Assembly: GCA_035513275.1 (NCBI GenBank)
Contig: DATKCJ010000430.1
Location: 1 to 5,736 of the forward strand
Direction of reading: 5' to 3'
Origin: DATKCJ01 sp035513275
Lineage (GTDB): Bacteria > Verrucomicrobiota > Verrucomicrobiia > Opitutales > Opitutaceae
DNA length: 5,736 bases
Shown: one piece after another, positions 1-5,736 of the stretch
Layout: each line of letters begins with the position of its first letter
Numbering within the stretch: the stretch's first letter is position 1
Made by a program: the position numbers and the translations under genes
Notes under the pieces: generated by a model
The model's database searches: none
The model's input: only the letters and a program-made list of their open reading frames with translations
Told to the model about the DNA's origin: nothing

Positions 1-843
1 TGCACCGATCTGGCGGCGACGGTCGGCTACCCGATGCAGCGGCTCTACGGCGCCGAGTTCACGGTGGCGCCGCTCAGCGTGCTCGTCGCTCCGGCGCGCG
101 CACGTGATCTTCTCGAACCTCTCCGCTCCCGCGGTTTCTGCGACGACGTTCAATACATCCTGGAGAAACAACTCGAGGAGGCCGAATTGATCGTCGTGAC
201 GAAGGCCGATCAACTCGATGCGGACGAGCGCGGGTCGTTGTGCGCGGAACTCGCGAGACGCTTCCCTCGCGCCGCGGTGTTTGCCGTGTCGTCGCGCAGC
301 GGCGAGGGAACGGCAGCTTGGTTTCGCCGGGTGCTTTTCGGTAAGCAGGTCGCGCGCGCGACGATGGAGGTCGACTACGACCGTTACGCCGCGGGCGAGG
401 CGAAGCTCGGGTGGCTGAACGCGGTCGTCGGCGTATCCGCGGAGCGGGCGTTCGATCCCGACGCGCTGCTTCTGGCGCTCGCTACCGCGATGCAGTTGCG
501 ACTGCGCGATTCGGGCGCGGCGATTGCACACTTGAAGTTGATGATCCATCGCGATGGCGAAGGAGCGGACGGCTCCGGGGTCGGCAGTGCGCATGTCGTG
601 AGCAACGATGCGGTCGCCGTCACCGGCATCCGCCTTGGACGCAAAGTCACAGCCGGGCGCGTCGTCGTGAACCTGCGCGCCGAGGCCGATCCGGAGGCGC
701 TCGCGGGTTCCGTGAGCGCTGCATTTCTCGGCCTCGATCCCTCGCTCGGGATTGCCAGCGAGTTTGGCCATCTCGAGTTCTTCCGGCCGGGGCGTCCAAT
801 GCCGACGCACCGCGACTTTCTTCCTGACGCTCTTGCCAACTGA
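1..843 (+). CDS. G3E/CobW-type GTP-binding protein, 3' part (5' end outside window)
   Basis: The frame is open from the first base, and 280 residues are visible before the TGA at 841-843. The ATG at 34 is internal, because the 11 residues before it (CTDLAATVGYP) continue the family motif that normally reads EPxGSCTDL in G3E GTPases (CobW, P47K, COG0523). The P-loop, and any metal-binding CxCC motif, would lie upstream and cannot be seen. The section AEFTVAPLSVLVAPARA (visible residues 18-34), the segment VQYILEKQLEEAELIVVTKAD (50-70) and the base-recognition motif TKAD (67-70, with T in place of the usual N) are typical of the G domain. The C-terminal part, with DYDRYAAGEAKLGWLN near 125-140 and a terminal FFRPGRPMPTHR, matches a bacterial P47K-like subgroup as I remember it and does not look like the canonical CobW_C domain. 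Family members act as cytoplasmic GTPases, several in metal delivery (Co, Ni, Zn); the client here is unknown. The next gene starts 20 bases downstream, suggesting co-transcription. Confidence 0.85.
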   Translation, partial: CTDLAATVGYPMQRLYGAEFTVAPLSVLVAPARARDLLEPLRSRGFCDDVQYILEKQLEEAELIVVTKADQLDADERGSLCAELARRFPRAAVFAVSSRSGEGTAAWFRRVLFGKQVARATMEVDYDRYAAGEAKLGWLNAVVGVSAERAFDPDALLLALATAMQLRLRDSGAAIAHLKLMIHRDGEGADGSGVGSAHVVSNDAVAVTGIRLGRKVTAGRVVVNLRAEADPEALAGSVSAAFLGLDPSLGIASEFGHLEFFRPGRPMPTHRDFLPDALAN

Positions 844-863
844 TCTCAAACCCCACGTTTCCG

Positions 864-971
864 ATGAAAGACACACATGCGAACGGCGATGCGATGCCGC
901 GGCGCGAGTTCCTGAAGTTCTCAGCGGCGGCCGGGCTGCTTGCCGGCCTCGCTCCCGGCAGCGTGCACGCG
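864..971 (+). other. Tat (twin-arginine) signal peptide of the GH116 enzyme
   Basis: Residues 1-36 of the preceding-listed glycosidase. The RR pair (residues 13-14) is followed by E-F-L-K, matching the S/T-RR-x-F-L-K consensus except for P in the first place. A mildly hydrophobic Ala/Leu/Gly stretch (about 20-31) and an AxA-like site, VHA, before SSSG complete the tripartite signal. No lipobox cysteine is present, so a soluble periplasmic product is expected. The cleavage position is inferred. Confidence 0.8.
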
Positions 972-3446
972 TCGTCCTCGGGTGATGAACCCGCCATGAC
1001 GCCTTCGCGAAAGTTCAATGGCAGCTACGAGGGCGCGCAGATCAACCGTCTCGCGTTCCCGCTCGGCGGGATCGGCGCAGGCATGATCTGCCTCGAGGGC
1101 ACAGGCGCGTTCTCGCACATCTCGATCCGGAACCAGCCGGACGTGTTCAACGAGCCGTGCATGTTCGCGGCTGTCTGCGTGCGCGGCGAGAAACCCGTCG
1201 CGCGCGTGCTCGAGGGGCCGGTGCCGGGCTGGAAGCTGTTCGGCATGCGCGCCGCGGCCACCGGTCTTGGCGAGAAGAGCTTCGGTCTGCCGCGGTTCGC
1301 GCGAGCGAAGTTCACGACTCGATTTCCGTTCGGCAGCATCGTGCTCGACGATGCATCAGTCCCGCTCGAAGTCGGGATCACGGGCTGGAGCCCGTTCACG
1401 CCGGGCGATTCGGACGGATCGAGCCTTCCCGTCGCAGGTGTCGAGTATCGCTTCACGAATCCGACCGCGGCGACTGTCGAAGCGGTGTTCTCGTTCAACG
1501 CAAAGCAGTTCTTCACGGGGCGCGACGGCAAGCTGCCGAACGCAGTGAAGGCCCTCGACGGCGGCTACGTCATCTGGAGCGCGGGCTCCGGCGAGAAGCC
1601 GTGGGAGGAGGCGTCGTTCGCCGTGTCCGTGTCCGATCCCGAGTCGAAGGTGAACCACGCATGGTTTCGAGGAAGCTGGTTCGATCCACTGACGATGGCG
1701 TGGAACGACATCGCTGCGGGAGCGTGCTTTGACCGGCCGCCGACCGATGAGGCGGCGCCGTCGCCGGGAGGCACGGTGTTTGTCCCGTTCACGCTTGCAC
1801 CGGGCGCGACCCGGACGATTGCGGTGCGGCTTTGCTGGTATTGTGGCAAGAGTAACATTCGCGAGTTCGGCATGGGCGAGCCGGACCACAAGAAGGACAA
1901 GACGGGCGTGGCCTACAGTCCTTGGTATTCCGGGCGTTTCGCCGACGTCGCGGCAATCGCCGCGCACTGGCGCGACAACTACGGCAGCCTTCGCGAGGCG
2001 AGTGCGCGATTTTCGAAGGCGTTCTATGATACCACGCTTCCGGCCGAGGTGGTCGAGGCCGTCGCGGCGAATCTCGGCATTCTGAAGTCGCCGACCGTCT
2101 TGCGGCAGACCGACGGCCGACTCTGGGCGTGGGAAGGGTGCCGCGACGAGGAAGGCTGCTGCTCGGGCTCTTGCACGCACGTATGGAACTATGCCCAGGC
2201 GATTGCGCACCTCTTCCCTGACCTAGAGCGCAGCTTGCGCGAGACCGAGTTTGGCCCGAATCAGGACGACGTCGGGCACCAGCAGTTTCGCGCGGCGCTG
2301 CCGATCCGGGCAGTCGAGAACACATTCCACTCCGCGGCGGATGGACAGCTCGGCGGCATCATGAAGGTGCATCGCGAGTGGCGGATCGGTGGCGACACGG
2401 ATTGGTTGCGAGGCCTCTGGCCGAGAGTGAGGAAGAGCCTCGACTACTGCATCGAGACGTGGGATCCGGACCGCAAAGGCTGGCTCGAAGAGCCGCACCA
2501 CAACACTTACGACATCGAGTTCTGGGGGCCGAACGGCATGTGCACGAGTTTCTATCTCGGCGCGCTGCAGGCAGCGGTCCTCATGGGCAATGCGCTCGGC
2601 GATGATGTGAAGGAATACGCGGCGTTGCTCGATCGCGGGACAAAGCGCGCGGAGTCCGAGTTGTTCGACGGCGAGTATTTCATCCAGAAGATCGAGTGGA
2701 AAGGACTGCGCGCCGCCGATCCCACGGTCACCGGATTCGGGAGCAAGTATTCGCCCGAGGCACTGGCGCTGCTCGAAAAGGAAGGGCCAAAATACCAATA
2801 CGGCACCGGCTGCCTCTCCGACGGGGTGCTCGGCTCCTGGATCGCGCTCATGTGCGGCGTCGGCCAGGTGCTCGACGCGCAGAAGGTCGCGAGCCACTTG
2901 AGCGCCGTGCATCGCCACAACCTGAAACACGATCTCTCCGCCCACGTGAACCCGCAGCGACCCACGTTTGCCGCAGGTGCCGAGGGCGGGCTCCTGCTGT
3001 GCACATGGCCGAAGGGTGGGGCGCTGTCGCTTCCGTTCGTCTACTCGAACGAGGTGTGGACGGGAATCGAATACCAGGTCGCCTCGCATCTTATCTGCAT
3101 GGGAATGGTCGACGAAGGGCTCGAGGTCGTGCGCGTGTGCCGCGCGCGTTACGACGGTCGCATCCGCAATCCCTTCGACGAATACGAGTGCGGGCATTGG
3201 TATGCGCGTGCGCTCGCATCCTACGGACTCTTGCAGGCGTTGAGTGGCGCGCGCTACGACGCGGTGGAGAAGGTCCTGCACCTGACGCCTGCGATCGCGG
3301 GCGATTTCCGGAGCTTTCTCGCGACGAAAACCGGCTACGGAGTCGTGGGTCTGAAGGACGGCAAGCCGTTCCTCGAGGTCCGCTCCGGATCCATCAATGT
3401 TGAGAAGATCGACTGCGTCCCCGCAGGTTCGGCGGCCGCTTCGTGA
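864..3446 (+). CDS. Tat-exported family GH116 glycoside hydrolase (GBA2-like beta-glycosidase)
   Basis: This 860-residue protein is probably a retaining beta-glucosidase or beta-xylosidase of family GH116, the family of non-lysosomal glucosylceramidase GBA2. Residues 1-36 form a twin-arginine signal (PRREFLKFS, then an Ala/Leu/Gly-rich core, likely cleavage after VHA), so it should act outside the cytoplasmic membrane after folding inside. Residues about 50-350 fit the N-terminal beta-domain (LAFPLGGIGAGMICLEGTGAF at 63-83 is the family's entry motif). Residues about 380-800 fit the alpha/alpha toroid catalytic domain. By motif comparison with TxGH116 (nucleophile E441, acid/base D593), I assign E424 in WAWEGC as nucleophile and D550 in HHNTYD as acid/base. 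Further landmarks are TGCLSDGVLGSW (648-659), EVWTGIEYQVASHL (730-743) and DEYECGHWYARALASYGLL (772-790). Residues 426-439 carry an unusual cluster (C426, C432, C433, C437, H439). The start is uncertain: ATG at 864, or ATG at 894 (M11), which places the RR pair at positions 3-4; neither has a Shine-Dalgarno. The sequence does not reveal the substrate. Confidence 0.9.
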   Translation: MKDTHANGDAMPRREFLKFSAAAGLLAGLAPGSVHASSSGDEPAMTPSRKFNGSYEGAQINRLAFPLGGIGAGMICLEGTGAFSHISIRNQPDVFNEPCMFAAVCVRGEKPVARVLEGPVPGWKLFGMRAAATGLGEKSFGLPRFARAKFTTRFPFGSIVLDDASVPLEVGITGWSPFTPGDSDGSSLPVAGVEYRFTNPTAATVEAVFSFNAKQFFTGRDGKLPNAVKALDGGYVIWSAGSGEKPWEEASFAVSVSDPESKVNHAWFRGSWFDPLTMAWNDIAAGACFDRPPTDEAAPSPGGTVFVPFTLAPGATRTIAVRLCWYCGKSNIREFGMGEPDHKKDKTGVAYSPWYSGRFADVAAIAAHWRDNYGSLREASARFSKAFYDTTLPAEVVEAVAANLGILKSPTVLRQTDGRLWAWEGCRDEEGCCSGSCTHVWNYAQAIAHLFPDLERSLRETEFGPNQDDVGHQQFRAALPIRAVENTFHSAADGQLGGIMKVHREWRIGGDTDWLRGLWPRVRKSLDYCIETWDPDRKGWLEEPHHNTYDIEFWGPNGMCTSFYLGALQAAVLMGNALGDDVKEYAALLDRGTKRAESELFDGEYFIQKIEWKGLRAADPTVTGFGSKYSPEALALLEKEGPKYQYGTGCLSDGVLGSWIALMCGVGQVLDAQKVASHLSAVHRHNLKHDLSAHVNPQRPTFAAGAEGGLLLCTWPKGGALSLPFVYSNEVWTGIEYQVASHLICMGMVDEGLEVVRVCRARYDGRIRNPFDEYECGHWYARALASYGLLQALSGARYDAVEKVLHLTPAIAGDFRSFLATKTGYGVVGLKDGKPFLEVRSGSINVEKIDCVPAGSAAAS

Positions 3447-3477
3447 TCCGATCGCTCCGAAACCGAACCACCTCACA

Positions 3478-3543
3478 ATGAAACGTCACGCACTGCGAAT
3501 CGTTGCCGTTATCACTGCAATCGCCCTTGGATTGCCGGGCTGC
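3478..3543 (+). other. Lipoprotein (Sec/signal peptidase II) signal of the sugar-binding protein
   Basis: Residues 1-22: a positively charged start (K2, R3, H4, R7), a hydrophobic core from about 8 to 19, and the lipobox L19-P20-G21-C22. After lipidation of C22 the mature protein begins CKNKEQDE, a charged linker before the first beta-strand at about residue 36. There is no Asp at position +2, the residue that retains E. coli lipoproteins in the inner membrane; sorting rules in this lineage are unknown to me. Confidence 0.85.
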
Positions 3544-4422
3544 AAGAACAAGGAGCAGGACGAAACACCGGTCGCGGCGAAGCCGCGCGTCGCGCTCGTG
3601 ATGAAGTCGCTCGCCAACGAGTTCTTCGGCACGATGGCCGAAGGCGCCAAGGCGCACCAGGCCGCCCACGCCGCCGACTACGATCTCATCGTCAATGGGA
3701 TCAAGAACGAGACCGACCTCGCCGAGCAGGTCTCGCTGGTCGAGCAGATGGTTGCGATGCACGTCGACGCCATCGTCATTGCGCCGGCGGACTCGAAGGC
3801 GTTGGTGCCGGCGCTCAAGCGCGCCTCCGCGGCGGGCATCGTTGTCGTGAATATCGACAACCGCCTCGACCCCGCTGTGCTCAAGGACGCCGGGATCTCC
3901 GTGCCATTCGTCGGTCCGGACAATCGAGCTGGCGCCGCCGCAGTCGGTGAGGTGCTCGCCAGCCGGCTGTCGAAGGGCGACGCCGTTGCGATCATCGAGG
4001 GCATACCGACCGCGGACAACGGCCGGCAGCGTCGCATGGGCTTTGAGCATGCGATCGAGGATGCCGGCCTCGATCTCGTGTCGGTGCAGAGCGGTCAGTG
4101 GGAGATGGAGAAGGCGAACGGCGTTGCCGCCGCGATGCTCAACGCGCATCCGGAACTCAAGGCTCTCTTCTGCGCCAACGACAACATGGCGCTCGGCGCT
4201 GTCGCCGCGATCAAGGCGGCCGGCCGCGATGGCCGGGTGCTCGTCGCCGGGTTCGACAACATCACCGCCATCAAGCCGCTGATCGCCTCGGGCGCCGTGG
4301 TCGCAACAGCCGATCAGCATGCGGACCGGCTCGCCGTCTTTGGCATCGAGGCAGCGCTCGAGATGCTGCAAACGCACGCCACCGCGGATCGTTCGACCCC
4401 GGTCGATCTGGTCACCCAATGA
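3478..4422 (+). CDS. Sugar-binding lipoprotein of an ABC importer (RbsB/Peripla_BP_4 family)
   Basis: This 314-residue protein is the solute receptor for the ATPase encoded next, tethered to the membrane to capture a sugar. I chose the ATG at 3478 because it directly begins a lipoprotein signal (MKRHALRIVAV, hydrophobic core, lipobox LPGC with C22). The upstream in-frame ATG at 3397 would overlap the glycosidase gene and add 27 non-signal residues. Family landmarks in order are SLANEFF (44-50), DAIVIAPADSKALVPAL (97-113), IVVVNIDNRLD (121-131), VGPDNRAG (145-152), GIPTADNGRQRRMGF (175-189), FCANDNMALGAV (231-242), VAGFDNI (256-262) and ADQ (278-280). Compared from memory with E. coli RbsB ligand contacts, N47, F49, F50, D127, R183, N234, F259, D260 and Q280 are retained. 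RbsB R90 becomes N128 (followed by R129) and F164 becomes W208. This supports a monosaccharide ligand, but probably not simply ribose. It begins 31 bases after the glycosidase, without a Shine-Dalgarno, and its stop overlaps the next start as ATGA. Confidence 0.9.
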   Translation: MKRHALRIVAVITAIALGLPGCKNKEQDETPVAAKPRVALVMKSLANEFFGTMAEGAKAHQAAHAADYDLIVNGIKNETDLAEQVSLVEQMVAMHVDAIVIAPADSKALVPALKRASAAGIVVVNIDNRLDPAVLKDAGISVPFVGPDNRAGAAAVGEVLASRLSKGDAVAIIEGIPTADNGRQRRMGFEHAIEDAGLDLVSVQSGQWEMEKANGVAAAMLNAHPELKALFCANDNMALGAVAAIKAAGRDGRVLVAGFDNITAIKPLIASGAVVATADQHADRLAVFGIEAALEMLQTHATADRSTPVDLVTQ

Positions 4423-5736
4423 GCATTCCGCCGCGACTGACCGTCCGGTCCGTGGGAAAGTCGTTCGGGACAAATGCCGTCTTGCGCGAACTCGATCTGA
4501 CGATCGAGCCGGGCGAGATCCACGCGCTGGTCGGCGGCAATGGCGCCGGAAAGTCGACACTCTCGAAGATCATCGCCGGCATCGAGCAGGCAAACGCGGG
4601 CGAACTTCTTCTCGACGGTGTTCCCCACACTCCGTCGGATCGTCGCGCCGCGCAGTCGGCAGGCGTGGTGATGGTGATGCAGGAGCCCGGCATCCTCCCG
4701 ACGCTCACTGTCGCGGAGAATCTCTTTCTCGGCGAGTTGCCTTCGCGCTTGGGCGGACGCATCGACCGGTCGCGCTTGCGTGCGATCTCCCGCGCGGCCC
4801 TCGCACGCGTCGGACTCGAATCCCTCCATCCGGACACACCTGCGGCGCAACTTGGCGTGGGGCGACAGCAACTTGTCGAGATCGCCGCCGGACTCGCCCG
4901 GGATTGCAGGCTGTTGATCCTCGATGAACCGACCGCCGCACTCACAAACGCCGAGATCGGGCCGGTGTTTGCGCTGCTGCGGAAGTTGCGTGCGCAGGGC
5001 GTTTCCATTCTCTACATCAGCCACCGACTCGACGAGATCAGATTGATCGCAGATCGCGTGAGTGTCCTGCGCGACGGCCGGCTCGCCGCCACGCTGCCGG
5101 TCGCCGGGGCACCGCGCGCGAAGCTGATCGAGCTTATGGCAGGCGCGGCGCTGGAGCAGGCGCATGCGACAAACTCCACAAACTGTTGCGGGGAACAGGT
5201 GCTGCGGATTCGAAATCTGCGCTCAGGACGCGCGGTGCGGGACGTGTCGCTCGATGTGCATGCCGGCGAGATCGTGGGTCTCGGCGGACTCGTGGGTGCG
5301 GGGCGCACCGAATTGTTGCGAGCGATATTCGGCGCCGAGCGAGTCGATGGAGGTGAAGTTTTTCTTGGCGACGAGAAAGAGCCGTTCGTCGCTCGCAGCA
5401 CGCATGCCGCTGTGGCGTGCGGATTCGCGTTCGTGCCCGAGGATCGCGGGCGCGACGGCATTTTCGCGTCGCTCAGCGTGCGCATGAACGCGGGCGTCGC
5501 GCGACTGCCGTTGCGCAGCGGTGCCCCGGGCTGGGTCGATCATCGTGTAGAGATTGAGGAGACCGATGCGCTCTTGTCCCGACTTCAGGTGCGCTACGCA
5601 GATGCGGACCAGCCCTGCAGCCAGCTGAGCGGGGGCAACCAGCAGAAGATCGTCATCGGGCGCTGGCTGCGTCGCGATGCGCGGGTCTGGTTGCTGGACG
5701 AACCGACGCGCGGGGTGGACGTCGCCGCGCGGCGCG
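4419..5736 (+). CDS. Sugar ABC importer ATPase with two nucleotide-binding domains (RbsA/MglA/XylG type), truncated by window edge
   Basis: The frame starts at the ATG inside the ATGA overlap with the binding-protein stop and stays open to the last base: 439 residues of an expected ~500. It hydrolyses ATP at the cytoplasmic face to drive sugar uptake through a permease expected downstream. Domain 1 has Walker A GGNGAGKST (39-47, G40 where relatives usually have E), Q-loop Q88 followed by PTLTVAENLFLGE, signature LGVGRQQ (145-151), Walker B LLILDEPTAAL (165-175) and switch H202. Domain 2 has the family's Walker A-like GLVGAGRTE (290-298) with R296 in place of the catalytic Lys, PEDRGRDGIF (340-349), signature LSGGNQQK (403-410) and Walker B VWLLDEPTRGVD (423-434). 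A short linker (about 245-260) separates the domains and contains an adjacent Cys pair (C256, C257). Two NBDs in one chain with a degenerate second Walker A is the hallmark of this carbohydrate-uptake class 2 group. Specificity cannot be read from the ATPase. Confidence 0.93.
   Translation, partial: MSIPPRLTVRSVGKSFGTNAVLRELDLTIEPGEIHALVGGNGAGKSTLSKIIAGIEQANAGELLLDGVPHTPSDRRAAQSAGVVMVMQEPGILPTLTVAENLFLGELPSRLGGRIDRSRLRAISRAALARVGLESLHPDTPAAQLGVGRQQLVEIAAGLARDCRLLILDEPTAALTNAEIGPVFALLRKLRAQGVSILYISHRLDEIRLIADRVSVLRDGRLAATLPVAGAPRAKLIELMAGAALEQAHATNSTNCCGEQVLRIRNLRSGRAVRDVSLDVHAGEIVGLGGLVGAGRTELLRAIFGAERVDGGEVFLGDEKEPFVARSTHAAVACGFAFVPEDRGRDGIFASLSVRMNAGVARLPLRSGAPGWVDHRVEIEETDALLSRLQVRYADADQPCSQLSGGNQQKIVIGRWLRRDARVWLLDEPTRGVDVAARR

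Noticed and set aside
34..36. ATG at 34 as the start of the GTPase
   Set aside because: The reading frame and the family motif CTDLAATV continue upstream to base 1, so this Met is internal and the gene is cut by the window edge.
2223..3476. 417-residue open frame on the - strand
   Set aside because: It lies fully opposite the GH116 gene, whose motifs are conserved and continuous. The translation is Arg/Ala/Asp-rich with no recognisable domain, as expected for an antisense frame in GC-rich DNA.
3397..3477. Upstream in-frame ATG for the sugar-binding protein
   Set aside because: It would overlap the glycosidase by 50 bases and put 27 polar residues before an otherwise perfect lipoprotein signal starting at 3478.
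3447..3477. Possible terminator or promoter between the glycosidase and the binding protein
   Set aside because: The 31-base spacer shows no GC-rich hairpin with a T-run and no room for a full -35/-10 pair; read-through in one operon is simpler.
4216..4227. Perfect 12-base palindrome gcggccggccgc
   Set aside because: It lies inside the binding-protein gene and is explained by GC-rich Ala-Ala-Gly-Arg codons; there is no repeat partner, loop or T-tract suggesting an operator or terminator.
3394..4560. 388-residue open frame on the - strand
   Set aside because: It covers the binding-protein gene and the start of the ATPase gene in antisense and has repetitive Arg/Val/Gly/Asp composition. No family motif is visible.
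4319..4927. 202-residue + strand frame overlapping the ATPase start
   Set aside because: It is Arg-rich and out of frame with both flanking genes; the true ATPase frame begins at 4419 and carries all ABC motifs.
4314..5165. 283-residue open frame on the - strand
   Set aside because: It is antisense to the ATPase domain 1, whose Walker and signature motifs fix the coding strand.

Overview
The window is a dense, GC-rich (roughly 60-65 % by eye) bacterial segment with four protein genes, all on the + strand and packed head to tail. Spacers are 20 and 31 bases, and the last junction is a 4-base ATGA overlap, so the layout reads as one operon cut at both edges. I see no RNA gene, mobile element, CRISPR array, repeat family or terminator, and no gene-free stretch above about 35 bases. 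The Tat-exported family GH116 enzyme, the cluster-B sugar importer and the absence of Shine-Dalgarno sequences suggest a free-living, glycan-degrading Gram-negative-type bacterium. Verrucomicrobiota (Opitutaceae-like) or Planctomycetota are my guesses, with low confidence, because no taxonomic marker gene is present.

Layout: (1) 1-843 is the 3' part of a G3E/CobW-type (COG0523-like) GTP-binding protein whose P-loop lies upstream of the window. (2) 864-3446 is a complete GH116 (GBA2/bile-acid beta-glucosidase-like) glycosidase with a twin-arginine signal peptide. (3) 3478-4422 is a complete sugar-binding lipoprotein of the RbsB/Peripla_BP_4 family. (4) 4419-5736+ is a tandem-domain RbsA/MglA/XylG-type sugar ABC ATPase, running off the right edge; this frame stays open to the end of the window. 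A membrane permease (RbsC-like) would be expected just downstream.

Working model (inference): the glycosidase is folded in the cytoplasm, exported by Tat, and releases a monosaccharide from a beta-glycoside outside the cytoplasmic membrane. The lipoprotein captures the sugar and the ABC importer takes it up. The G3E GTPase, a family that includes metallochaperones, is the odd member. A Cys/His-rich cluster beside the predicted GH116 nucleophile offers one testable link between the two. Each family is known; what may be new is the combination, not any single protein.
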